From Sympetrum striolatum (Eukaryota > Arthropoda > Insecta > Odonata > Libellulidae): a stretch of 64,000 nt of DNA. Below the pieces are notes generated by a model. It searched no databases, was not told the origin of the DNA, and saw only the letters and a list, made by a program, of their open reading frames with translations. The stretch lies in assembly GCA_947579665.1 (NCBI GenBank), contig OX388347.1, positions 37,704,943 through 37,768,942 on the forward strand, given 5' to 3'. The position numbers were made by a program, and so were the translations under genes. Below are positions 38,201 through 50,211 of the stretch, one piece after another. Positions within the stretch are counted from its first letter, which is position 1; each line of letters opens with the position of its first letter.

Positions 38201-40038
38201 GTAGTGATACCTATATTTTTTTGAGATGATAATAATTTCTGAAAGTGCAAAATTACATCTCAGCTATTATTATTCTATCATCTAGAACAGTGCTTTAAAC
38301 TCGAAAATTAAATTATTACTTACGTGAATGGTACAATGCTTTTCAATCTAATGAATCCAAGTTCCACATAGGAAACTCCAACTCGTACGGAATAATACAA
38401 ATCATGGATCAGTTTGAAGAGGAATTCGCTAAAATGAATATATATCCAGTAAAACAGCGCGTCCTCGACATTAGAGAGCAAGACTACAACACAAACGCTA
38501 ATTTTCCCGTTTCAACGACCTCGGAAAGTATGCGCAAACATTCCCCTCCCTGATTGGAAGGCCACACACGCTTCTTACGTTATACGTATTCTAATTCTTC
38601 GAAAGTATTCCTTCAATAAAAGAAATATTTTCTCAGAAATTAACGCCCGTGTTTTTCGAAGACCAGAAGCAGGATTTCTTTCGCGGACCGCTTCTCTTGC
38701 ACTGAAAAAATATCCCATGGCTTTCAATTATGTAACTGAAGTTTGAGATGTTGACTGTAAAATATGACTATGGTCAAAATTCGATGTACCTCGTCCTAGG
38801 CAACAATACGCCGACAGAAGAGCGAAAAGCTGATGATGAACCTAATTAAGGAATAATAAACGAAAATGAATTTTAAAAATTTGGAAAAATAACTGAACGA
38901 AAGATTTTTGTCAATCGCCCTTTTTTGAATTCTACAAAAACTTGAATTGATTTATCTTTGCTCAATTATAATTGATTATATTTATAAACAATATTTCCTC
39001 AATTTTTTCTGTGATAGAGACCTCAAAAAGATGTCTTATACGGATCCAAGTTTGCTGATTCTTTATGGAATCTTGACAATCTCTTGACATTGGAAATAAA
39101 CAATCGACAACTTCAATAATCATATGACATTAAATAATCGGAATGATTGTTGTAAGCTTGCGTGACGTACTTCTTGCATTTTCGGAGCTGATATAAAATA
39201 CACAATAATAGAATATCATGTTCGTTCATAATAGAATTTCAAGTTAACATGTTAGATAATACAATCACGTAGTTTAATTCGTAAATAAGTGATAAAGAAA
39301 AATATAAAATAAAATACGTTAACTAAGTGATGAGCGACATTGATTCTCAAGCATCCGAGATGGAGGAAATAAACGAGAAAGTTCTACTAAATTTTGCACC
39401 TCACTTACCTCTACTTCGTCACAATAAAAATACCAAATTGCAGACAACGCTCTCAGCATCACCTACGATTACAAGACGTACAGATTAACTCCATTACATA
39501 CTAATCAATACATGAAAATTATTTTTGTGTAATATTTACAGAGTCCCTCAGAAAGAAACGCCTTCCATAAACTCGGGTACTCTCTTCCCGAGTCCTTTAC
39601 CCGCGAAAATATTACATACGTATATACCTAAAGATTTCTCAGGGAAACGCAAAGCGTAAAGTAAGGTCATTACTTTCAGCTGAAAGAAAAGGTGGGGGAG
39701 TTTTCCGTGGCACAATGTGAACAAAGGAATACCAAAAGACTATAGCTCAAGCAGAGCAGCCTTGACTCCTTGTGGATCGAGGGTGGCTTATCTCTCAATG
39801 GATGAAATTGAATTCCCTTTTAATGTAAGGTATTTAGGAAATATTGCTAACTAACCCGATTCCTTATTCCATTTAGGTCTAGTCAATGGCAACAACGTCT
39901 ATTTTAAACGAAAAAATATATAATCTCATTTTTAAATAGGTATTCTTAGTGTATTCCACGGCTATGAAATGTGATATTTAATTAATTTTAATAGACGAAA
40001 CAATTTCAGGGTTAACATTATGGTACTTCTTAACTTGT

Positions 40039-40101
40039 AAAAAATTCATGGTAAACAAACTTTTAGTGGTCTAGTAAAAGTTTGTTTACCATGAATTTTT
40101 T
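40039..40101. repeat. Perfect hairpin, 27-bp arms with 9-nt loop
   Basis: The arm starts AAAAAATTCATGGTAAACAA and ends CTTTTA. The second arm is its exact complement in reverse. The loop is GTGGTCTAG. The lack of any mismatch in 27 bp, amid old degraded repeats, suggests recent origin or gene conversion. Confidence 0.9.
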
Positions 40102-41070
40102 TAATTTTAATAGGTTCAGGGAGGTTAGAACATATAAATATTTGATTTCGTGAACAAGGTCGAGTATTATATAAAAATCATTAAAAATAAAGACAATAAT
40201 AATAACAAATACGAAAAAAATTCAAAGATATAATAAAATAAAAAGTCTAAGAAATTAATAAAAATAGAGGAAAAATATTATTGAAAAGTAATAATATTAG
40301 CAATAAAGCCAAAGGAGATTCTACATCCCCTAATTAGCCTAGATATAAGTCTTTCTCTAGATATAAAATGTAAATGGGTATATCCAGATTATATTATGTT
40401 AAAACCAACTTTATTTCTTAAGCGCTGGCCTACGACAAGGGTCATGTATCTTTCATTGATAAACTCTATATTCTGCTCACTAGTAGACAAATAATCCACG
40501 AATTAGCCTCCTACAAGAGCATCTGAAAATATTGTCAATCCACACCCTAACAGAAGGAAAGACGTGTCGGGAGATATGCTTTATTAAGTAAAATAACTAC
40601 TTGTTTAAATAAAAAGTATGATTAATAAGAATTTGTAGATATATACATTATTTTGAGAATGTTGGCTGTTAATAAATAAGACGTTAACAGTCGTACCTCT
40701 CCCTTGCGATGACAGCTTTTATGAAGACCTCTTTCTTCTCTGATCCTCCACGTAACACAACTTGATCCACATCGATCCAGCAGAACTGAAAACAAAATGT
40801 TTTGCCTGAACATATTTCCGAATTTTATGTCTACGATAACAAGTATGAATAATTCACTGAAGTTAACACAAATCAATCCTTGAACGAGCTAAGCGATGAG
40901 AAAGGGATAGAGATACTTGGCCAGGCCATCAACTTTTCTTTACAACACGGTGAGACCATTACGATTAAAAAAATGGAATCAATATGAGTTAATATCAGCT
41001 ACCTTCATGTTTGATGTGTTTTTAATCTGAGTGCTTGACTGCACTAAACCGAAGTTGCAAAATTGCAAAA

Positions 41071-41165
41071 CAAAAGTAATAATAATAATAATAAAACGGC
41101 TTTATTCGGGCGAGATTGAGACTAAAAGTCTCCTCTTCCATCTAACACATAATATGACATTAACT
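41071..41165 (+). repeat. Dispersed repeat fragment beside an AAT run
   Basis: An AAT microsatellite followed by CGGCTTTATTCGGGCGAGAT, then TGAGACTAAAAGTCTCCTCT and TCCATCTAAC. Nearly the same block occurs at 19,637-19,705, and a weaker one at 8,183-8,232. The palindromic AGACTAAAAGTCT core is shared by the first two. Likely the 3' end of a retroposon family. Confidence 0.6.
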
Positions 41166-42261
41166 TAACATATAGGTATCTATTATCTCCCAAATTTGCA
41201 ACTTCCTTTCATTTTCCTCCTCTTCGATGTTTTTATTTATAATACCCTTTCAATGACACCGAAATTTTAAATCCGAAAGTCTAAGAATAAAAGTGTTGAA
41301 AATGAGCAATACCCTTTATTTTTCATTAAATGTTAAGGAATCTATTTCTTCCCTCCACAAAACAATTTCATACCCGAGCCATAACAACATGTAATAAATA
41401 TGCAACATGGGTACGAAATGATACCTGCGGATATAATGTACTCAGTGTTAGACGGTCTGTATTGCTACACAAACATTTATCAATGATAATAATTCAACCC
41501 ATACCTACCAATTAAACTGAATAGACATTTTATGATGTGGAAATAGAACAGCGTCGAATTTATTTCCAACCAATTTGTCGAACACTAACTGGGGGTATAG
41601 TTCATAATTACTAATACCAATTACCGATTAAATCAATCGCACCTCCAAAAAAGAACTCGTTTAAACCTCATTACCGAATTGTATCTCAATAGATTTACGT
41701 AATGTACGAGTATTAGTTTCAAAATTTATTTGGGTTCTTTCCATAAATTTTAATGACTAATATTGTTTATTGTAAGTTGATCTATAGAGTTCATCTCTCC
41801 TTCAAAATATAACATAATATTAGGTGTTTATCTGGACGAAAAAATTCGCCTTATTACATTTCAGGAAAACAAGAGCTGATTGTATCCATCCATTTGCTTC
41901 TTTAACCTGCACACCCTACAATAGTGCAAATATGCCAGATGTTAAGGAACTGTAAGTTGTGACTAATTCTAGTTTCTCAACAATTATTGTATAAATAATA
42001 ATACTTAAATATATGGAAAAGACAAATAGTCCTAAACTGGCGATATCAATAAATTACTCGATCCCATCGAGATCTATAAATTACTCTACCTCATTGCGCA
42101 ACTTTCAAACCTGCCCGATTGTGGTGTCGCCAATCGGTGGCCGCCAAAATCGCACAGGGTAATAGGCAATAACTTTTTCGGTTGATCTATGATGAATACA
42201 AGTAGCGCCAATGTTGTATAATCAAGCCACACTTACTGCAAGCAACGGAGCTGAATTTCAT

Positions 42262-42296
42262 GCTAAACTATTTGGCTTGTAGCCAAATAGTTTAGC
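42262..42296. repeat. Perfect hairpin, 16-bp arms with 3-nt loop
   Basis: GCTAAACTATTTGGCT, loop TGT, then AGCCAAATAGTTTAGC. No adjacent gene. Confidence 0.9.
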
Positions 42297-43989
42297 TTGT
42301 ATAGTTCCTTAACAGAGAAAGCTCAATCTTTTATTCTAGAATCATAAAGTAAAAAATGAATGAATGAAGAAATCAGAGAATGCTTAAGGAAAATCAAACA
42401 ACACAAATAAATGACTAAGTGTAGTAGCATACAGCAGATTAAAATATTAGATCACTGAAATATATGTCAGGGACTTTGAATTATTCATTATTATTTCATT
42501 TAGATTAGATCTAAGTATAAAAATAACAAGAGTTCATTATCTTACGTTGTCATAATGAATGCTTAACTCAACTTCAAAAGATGGCGCACTAATAAGCTAT
42601 TTCCATTTTTCTTTTTACAGCAAAATAACGTTTTATAGGCCTATTTTCATAATAATATTCATATAGAATAAATTTTAAATTGAAATTCATGACTTAACCA
42701 AGTTAAAAGGCCATTTTCTTGATTATTTTTCAAGAATTGATCCTGCAATGCCTTCACTGTATCCTTAAAAACCGCCATGTACAAACGGACAAATGACTAA
42801 CGATAGTGCTTTTCAAATTTACCAAAAACTTACAATATATGAAATAAACCTTTTCTTGCTTTACACTTTTCAATTTAATTTAAAAATATTGGTCTATATG
42901 ATTGAAAATTAAATTATTAACAATTTAATCTAATAATTGTCAACTAACAAATGCCATCGAGTACTCCGTTCGAGAAAGTGATTCTTCGTCTTTCTACATC
43001 TAATAAACATATGTTGTCTTCAATCCAATAAAAGGAAACAGATTCGATAAACACTAAGCAACCAGCTATTAATAATTATTTATCACAACTGCTTTGGGTC
43101 ATTGTATATTTCGTGATCAAAAATGACAAGACTGAACATCTACATCTTAATACTTCTAATAGTTTCAGGATCGACAAATCCTATCAAATTATAAATACTA
43201 ATTGGATTTGATTATGCTTTCCGTTCTACCATAATATATATGTGCTAAGTAACTGAAAATTATTTCATGTATGTCATTTTTAGATTACTTCGTTTCAAAT
43301 TTTTAAAGATACTTTACAATACAGTTATTAATAAAAGCAAGGGCTACAAATTTATCAGCAACTTGGAAAATTAATGTAATTGTGAATAAATTGTTCTGAA
43401 TCTTCATACTAACCAAGAGGTCTTCATAGATGCACTTGCTGTAATGAGGATAAATAAAACATAGAATATAATGGATAGAGGAAAAGATTAATATTTGCCT
43501 CTTCCTGATTCGCTCTTTAGAACCTGAAATATATGTAAGGACTAGACTTGACAATATTAGATATTATGACAATGTAGAAAGAAGTCATTCTTCCCCAGTT
43601 AACCTCAAGTATATTTTTTTTGTTCTAAAGGTCAATACTTCCCTTCCAGCAAATTTTACCAGTGTCCACAAGATTAGCACAGAGAATGCATTTGAAACAT
43701 TGACCATGTGAAACAAGGCCACCCAGTTGGAGACCCAAAAATGATTTCTATTTTATAATAGTATTGACTAATAGTTTTAACTAAACAAGAATAAGTAGTA
43801 AACTAGCATGTTGTGTTTCCTAAATCAGTGAATAATTTTAAAATAAGTTGTACCTACATAGTACTAATAATAAATTTAATCGACAGTCTTGGACTATAAG
43901 GGATTAAAATGCTATTTTTGCATATTAAAAAATAAAAATGTCTTCGAACAGTTTTAATTTCATACATATTTTCACAGTCTCCCTGAGAA

Positions 43990-45063
43990 TTTATTCATGT
44001 TGTCCTATTTTTTAAATCTAATTTATCATTATTTGAAGATTAGCTTTTAGTAACCGTACCAGATATACCACATATCCTGGTAATTCAAAATCCATCATCA
44101 CAACCTTGTTAACAAAGATGAATAGAAGAAAAGAAGATTCTATCAAATAATTTTTATTCAAGTTGATTTGGTTGTTTCCAGGACTGTCAGATTTATGATT
44201 AATGGTAGAATTTATTGCACAGCAAATTCCTCAAAAATCGCATCAAAAGTATCAAAAATAACACTTCTAATCTTGACTCCTTTCTTGACAAAGTCCAGCA
44301 CTTTTGATAATGGTACTGTCCATTTATAATAAATTCACAAATTGATATAAAAATAAAGTATTCCATTCAGTGTTCATAACAAACATGTATACAATTAACA
44401 GTGGAGAAAAATATATATGTAAAAACTGTATTGCATTCTTGAAGAGATAAACATTATGGTAAAATATCAATAATTAAAAATTCAGCCTTTTTGTGACATT
44501 TCAGTTAACAATTTGTACTTCATTTGGTTAACAAAAGTCCTGGTAATTATCATTAAATGCATTTTCAACCAATTATAAAATATTCATTAAGGAACAATTT
44601 GGCAAGTATACATAACTTTGCTAAGGATAAGTTCCAGGAACTACAGTTTCATTTATAACATATAAGTAAATTTTATGCAAAAGTACAAAAGATAACATAA
44701 TAAAATATCCCTGAATATTAACAACTTAATTAACAAAGGAACAAAAAAGTAGAAACTGCACATTATATTTCCTTTCCATCATGAAAATCATCATTTATCA
44801 CTTCTGACGGACAATCACATAAGTCACGTTTCACAAGCACTCAAAACATCATTCATCCAATCGCATATCTCAGTATGTCTAACACCACACTGTGCACTAT
44901 CTCACACAAAAATATCACCAGGGAAAGAGAATTGCACAAAATTATTTATATCAACCATAAAAAACAAGGCACTCAACAGTAAAATTAGTAACCAAAATGA
45001 AGATCTATTAAAGGAAGGGCTCTGTAGATTAACAAAGCAATATCACAATTGTTGTACAAATCA
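43990..45063 (-). other. Probable 3' untranslated region and downstream flank of the hydrolase gene
   Basis: This is AT-rich DNA following the stop codon at 45064-45066. Minus-strand AATAAA hexamers occur near 44,150 and 44,210 and could serve as polyadenylation signals. Nothing else coding is visible. The boundary of the transcript is a guess. Confidence 0.3.
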
Positions 45064-48000
45064 TTATCCATGAACTGATCCATTTGACCCAAGAAGCGAT
45101 ATGACTCTTCCATTATTCTCTTCATGCGTAAGTCCCACACTAACCGCACCTTTCTTGGCAGCACCCAAAACTTGGTTCCCATAACGCAGCCACGACGACT
45201 CAAGTACACGATTAACTATTCTCTTGTGAATTCCTTCCCCACCATTTGCCTGGACTTCCTTTTCTTTCTCTTCCTCTCCATAAGGTACTGAAAAAAATTA
45301 ATTATAAGATATGTTAAAGAAAATTATAATACTAATACATATATATAAGGTAAACCCTTGCAATAATCACATAATTACTGATTTACAAGCATATGCTAAT
45401 CTTCAGACATTTTCAGCAATGAAAATACACAGAAATATTAATTTATAATATAAAATGAAACTTTCTAAATATAATCAATCTTACAAGTACTTTTAGAAGG
45501 CAAATAGGTGATATGATTCCACCCCAAATGGACATTAATTTTAATTTAATTTAATAATTTTGCGAAAATTTTCACTTTAAAAAAAAAAATAATAATAATA
45601 ATAATAATAAATCGTCTTTATTTCAAACCAGCCAAGTAAAAGCAATATTACTTTTTCTTTGGAAAATCTTAGCCTTTAGACACAAATTTAGAATAAAAAA
45701 TTAGAAATTATAAAATAGAATATGGAATTATTTAAGCACTCCTTGCAATTCCTAGAGAGATGGAACTTAAATTTTACGATTTTTTTCTGTCACGAAATAA
45801 ACCACAGAAGTATAATCTTAATATGTAAATAATCCAAAAGTAATGAAATCTACAATACAAGTAGAATGAATTCATTCACTCCTTACCATGAAGAAAATCG
45901 AGAAGATATTTGTTAACCACTTCAGGGTTTTCTTGGTGTGGAAAATGCCCTGCTCCAGGAATGGCCCTCACAGTAGCGTGGGCATCTCTTGGCAGAAACT
46001 CTAGTGAATGTATTATACTCTCCAGAGAGGTATGACCATCCTGTCCACCAGACATCAATAAAACCTGACCTCCCTTCCATGGTTCACTTCCCCAAGTTCT
46101 ACCATTGATTCCCTCAGAAATCCGTATGAAAGGGAGATTGCGGTAGTAGTTGATTGGACCTGTCCAGTCCTCTGAAAGAAGAAAGTTCAGAGAAAGAAAA
46201 TTAAAAATTATTCCAAATGGAGAAAATTTAAGTAACAAGCAAGAGAAATGGTTGAACTTTTTAAATGTGGTTTCAGAGAAATTTATAGAAAATATCCTTC
46301 ATCAGTAAACTGCACATACAAGCAGATCACACATCAGAATAAGATGCTGTTTTCTATACTGGTGTTTCCGCTTTTTCAAGTAACGGTAGAATAGGTATGC
46401 TTATGCTTAAATATCATTAACTGTTTGAAGTAATTAAAGCAGATAAAAATGGCTCAAACACAAGCAGTAACATCATAGCAATGAATTTTTCTAATTCATT
46501 GGGACTTAAAGCAGAGAAAAAGTAAATCATTTACAACAATAAAATAGAAATAGCTCAAATTTTCATTTACATAAACTAAGACATTTTTATATCTTCAACT
46601 AATCTGTAACAAAACTTGTAATTGGAATATGAAATATTTCTATTAAAAATAAACAAGAGGTAAATATATAGTCCAAAAATCATTACAATACAAGAGGTGA
46701 ATAGGAACTTGTATTTCAGTGTGACTGTTCTCTAAAGCACCTTCAATCTATATATTAACTTTCAAAGAGACTGATGAAATCACACAAAAATATCCCTTTA
46801 ACAATGATTTAAAAGAGCATCCACTTAATTCAATAAGATATCATAAAAATTCAGCATTACAATTAAACCCTCAGGGATGGGTTGGAAACATGTAAGTAGC
46901 AAGTACTGATATCTCGTACCATCATAACTGCAATACAGATCACCTTTTTCTTGGTACATAAATATCAGATCAATTTAGTGGTCTGAACTTTTTAAAAGTA
47001 CAAATGACGAACTAAGTGAATTTAAATTACAAGCAGCAGCAAGAGTAGGTCAAGATACCAATTTCAGCTACTCTGGATCAATACTTAGAATCGAACCAGT
47101 ACTTGAAAAATAAATTAACTCATTCTGCTAATTCTTATACCAATCTCAGGAATACTTTTTTTTAATTATTCCTCTAGTAATCTCACCTGGACGTGAAAAT
47201 GAATATTTGTAAGCTTCTATGACACTCATTTTTTCACCATTTCCATTTACATGGTTATAGTATTGAGTAATGACTGATAAATCCTCCTTCAAGCATTCTA
47301 CCTCTGGTAAATAAGGTAACTGACTAAAATGCACCCACCTGAAACAAAAAATAACAACCACTTAGCAATTTTATAATCATTACCAATCATACAAAGGATC
47401 ATAAGAGAAAATAATACTGCTAAATAAAACCAATAAGTAAGTGAAGAAACAACATTTTCATTATTGATGTATATGAGTAAGAAAAATAAAAAGAACACAT
47501 TAGTATGTATAGCTTACTTCAAAATTTTATTACTCACTAATTAAGAATATTACCTTTTACTGAAATTGCCATTCTGAGGTAAAGAATCCCAGAATATATT
47601 TGGATGAGGGCATGATAAGGCAACAAACTTTGTGACTAGACCAGGATAATCATGAATAAGCAACCAACCTAACAGAGCTCCTAAATCATGCCCTATAATT
47701 ATACAGGATGACACTCCTGGAATTAAATTTGGATAAACATTAACATGTCTTAACATCCAAAAAAAGAATTGAATCTAATTTAGAAAATTTAAGTCAGTTC
47801 ATAAAAGTTAAATGAAACAATATTATAGGTTCAAGATACTGTAAATCCATTGACAGAAATTGAAATATGTAGTTTAATAGAACCAAATGTCTTACCTAGT
47901 GAGTTGATAAATTCATGTAGTTCTTTGAGCAAAACTTTAACTCTATAACAATTCCGTTGATAAGGCTTGTCAGAATCTCCAAACCCCTTTAGATCCAGAG

Positions 48001-49586
48001 CTACTACTCTAAATAAGAAAAGATATGAGGGTTTGTTTTAATCAAATAATAACTCTTGGAGTAGAAATTCCAAATAAATACAGTGAAGAATAATGTTCTC
48101 ATTCCATAATAAGTACTATTGATATTATAAATACACTAGTTACAACTTTTCACGATTATAAAATGAATGACTTTGGAGTTCACTACATAGATCATATTGT
48201 GCAATACATTTGCTTTAATTTTTATTGGGAGAAAATAATAATATTGTTGAATGACATAAAATGTCTAAAGTTGCAGGTGACCAAATTTGGTATTAATAGA
48301 ACATTCAAACTACCTAGGAAAATTTTCCTTTTTTAGAAAAGCATGCTATAAACAAAGACTAATTAAAAAATTGAAGAATATAAAGAAGTGAGAAATATGT
48401 TCTGTAAAATGTATTCTGCAATTCAAATAAAAAGTAAAACAAAGAATTATAACCTAAAATTAAGAAATGTACAATTTTTTTCACCAAGATAGACTGATAG
48501 TAATATTTCTTGCTATTCACAAGTGACAAATTAGCAAAAAGATATTAAGCGTTAAGTATGATTACACTTCAGTGGAATATGCATTTTCTTATTATATGGG
48601 GATTTAGGAAGATTATACTAAGCAACTCATCTCCGAATTTAAAGCACACAGAGCGATCAATATTGAAATAGGTGAAACTAGAAATTTACCAAGAAATAGC
48701 TTCAAAAGTAATGATGTAAAATAAATCGCACGTGATCATTAAATGGCCATTGGTGATGTTTATAATTTCAACGGAAATGTATTAAACAAATAAAGCAGCA
48801 TTCATGATTAGACAGATTGGACTCTGCACCATTACTTTATTGTGATTTTAGGAGAAAAACAAAAGTTCTCAAAAAGATAAGAGTGGAATGGCGTCAGGTT
48901 TCTCACTTAAATGGATTGATCTTATTTGAGAATTAGCTCAAGTTCAAGTAAAAGGTAATTTCCTAGTATCCTCAGCTTTCAAAATTCCTAAACAGCAAAT
49001 ACAGTGGAAGACGAATGAGATGCACACGGTCAAATGCCTAAATTATAAGACTTAGGTTACTTCGGTCACTTCAATGGTTAGTTAAATGAGTATTACCTAA
49101 AATGTTTCGAAAGCAATGGGATTTGATTACGCCAGCTGATCCAGCAATCGGGAAAGCCGTGTAATAAAAGTACAACGGGTTTACTCTTCAGCCCATGCTC
49201 GACGTAATGAAATTTGACACCCTAGAAAAGCAAATCATAGCTATAATTAATGATGTAACTCGTAGGATATAAAGGCCAACCATGACCACATGATTACGTA
49301 TTTTTAAAACTTATAAGGGATTTTAAAACAATTACAAAACAATACTTGCATTCAATTTCACATAATAATGCTGGCCAAACGAATTGTCCACCAGGAAAGG
49401 CGGTGGTCTATCTCTTTTCTGAAGACAGAAGAATGTTTTTGGTCTCCATGCCCATTTTGCAAGTATATTAAAGATAAACGTCGTTCCATATATGATGGAA
49501 TAGATGAAAAACTTAATGACACTCCATACAGAAACGGTTTCGATGCACTTCACACGCTGTTTCTTAGGTGAATCCATAGCATCCAT
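45064..49586 (-). CDS. Membrane-anchored epoxide hydrolase (EPHX3/EPHX4-like alpha/beta hydrolase), seven exons
   Basis: The product should hydrolyse epoxides to diols at an internal membrane. Exons, in gene order: 49350-49586, 49097-49221, 47896-48008, 47554-47716, 47187-47338, 45887-46171, 45064-45287. They total 1,299 nt (432 codons plus stop) and every junction is in phase. Seen in the protein: a hydrophobic segment near residues 20-45 (probable N-terminal anchor, as in EPHX4), the oxyanion-hole motif HGFPD at 100-104, the nucleophile elbow GHDLGA at 167-172 (Asp169), the cap motif INYYRN at 270-275, a candidate acid Asp308, and catalytic His339 in GAGHF. Intron 1 appears to use a GC donor. 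The last exon adds 74 residues beyond the usual fold, rich in Glu and Lys at first; human EPHX4 is about 362 residues. The start is the first Met of the open frame, with a second Met three codons later. EPHX3 versus EPHX4 orthology is not decided. An insect role in juvenile-hormone metabolism is not implied, because those enzymes belong to another branch. Confidence 0.9.
45588..45611. repeat. AAT trinucleotide microsatellite in the last hydrolase intron
   Basis: An uninterrupted run of about seven to eight AAT units. It is followed by cgtctttattt, the same tail-like context seen next to the AAT runs at 19.63 and 41.08 kb. It may therefore be the simple-repeat end of an inserted retroposon. 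Confidence 0.7.
46172..47186 (-). other. Hydrolase intron 5
   Basis: AT-rich intron with donor gtgaga and acceptor ctttcag. I see no coding or repeat structure in it. The neighbouring introns 48009-49096 and 45288-45886 are similar in character; the latter contains the trinucleotide repeat near 45,588. Confidence 0.7.
49222..49349 (-). other. Hydrolase intron 1, apparent GC-AG intron
   Basis: Reading the minus strand, exon 1 ends ...AAT and is followed by gcaagt, the usual extended GC-type donor, and exon 2 begins after ttctag. This is the only junction I found that keeps the frame and joins the conserved HYYVKLN and GVKFHYVEH segments. A GT four bases further on would shift the frame. An upstream GT (after HYY) would keep the frame but delete conserved residues. 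Confidence 0.65.
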
Positions 49587-50211
49587 AGTAACGTGCCCTA
49601 AGTCAGCTGCGTATTCAAGTGATGCTTCACTTCCTTCCTAGAACTGAAAATTCCGCCGCAACAGGTAGTAGACACAGCCAATCATAACTTCCCATACCTC
49701 ATCGTGAATGGAAGCATATGAAAACCCTCTGCTCCATCTTTTGTTGGAGAGGTATGCAGTGAAGAAAGCACACAACGCTACTAAAATCTCATAATTTTTC
49801 CGGCAGATATCTAATAAAGATAAATTTATAGTTATAAGTGCCTGCCCAGATGTCTCTACTGTTGGTTTAAAGGGCAATGACGCAATGATTCGTCATTGCG
49901 TCACACTTTGGTCATCTCCGTAAAGAAGGTCGAAATTTTTTCGAAAACAGTTATGAATGGGTCAAGCGGAAATCGGACACGTACTCTCTCGAATAGTCAA
50001 TAATGCACGCTGAAATAGCTTTCTCTTTACTATAGCTAGTAGAGTGGCTTGGTAAGCTACTTTTATAGAGAATGTTGTCCTGGAAACTCAACTTATTCTC
50101 CGTAACTGATATTAGCTGATAATAGATTGTCTAGCTCTCAAGGTGGATGCTGAAATGAATATTTCGTAAATGGGATGAAAATATAGGGTCGAAATTTCAT
50201 TCTACCTAAAA
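49587..50211. promoter_or_regulatory. Head-to-head intergenic region, probable bidirectional promoter
   Basis: Only 625 bp separate the start codon of the minus-strand hydrolase gene from that of the plus-strand ADCK1-like gene, so both 5' untranslated regions and both core promoters should lie here. I see no good TATA box for either gene. The clearest element is a perfect palindrome at 49878-49903. I could not place transcription starts, and further upstream non-coding exons are possible. Confidence 0.6.
49878..49903. promoter_or_regulatory. Palindromic ATF/C-EBP-like element
   Basis: TGACGCAATGA is followed by a 4-nt spacer TTCG and then its exact reverse complement TCATTGCGTCA. Each arm contains TGACGCAAT, which resembles composite ATF/CREB plus C/EBP half sites. 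It sits near the middle of the shared intergenic region of the two divergent genes. The palindrome is seen directly; protein binding is inferred from motif resemblance. Confidence 0.5.

Larger units (their letters stand above)
35248..43989. other. No gene seen, 8.7 kb
   Basis: AT-rich DNA broken by two perfect hairpins (40.04 and 42.26 kb) and one dispersed repeat (41.1 kb). A short plus-strand frame at 35642-35824 is Lys/Arg-rich and could be further retrotransposon debris. Isolated CpG-containing patches occur at 37.2-37.5 and 42.1 kb. Confidence 0.5.

Noticed and set aside
44985..45209. 74-codon minus-strand frame overlapping the last hydrolase exon
   Set aside because: It is a different frame from the one reached by in-phase splicing from the catalytic exon, so it is likely a shadow. 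It would become relevant only if RNA shows another acceptor.
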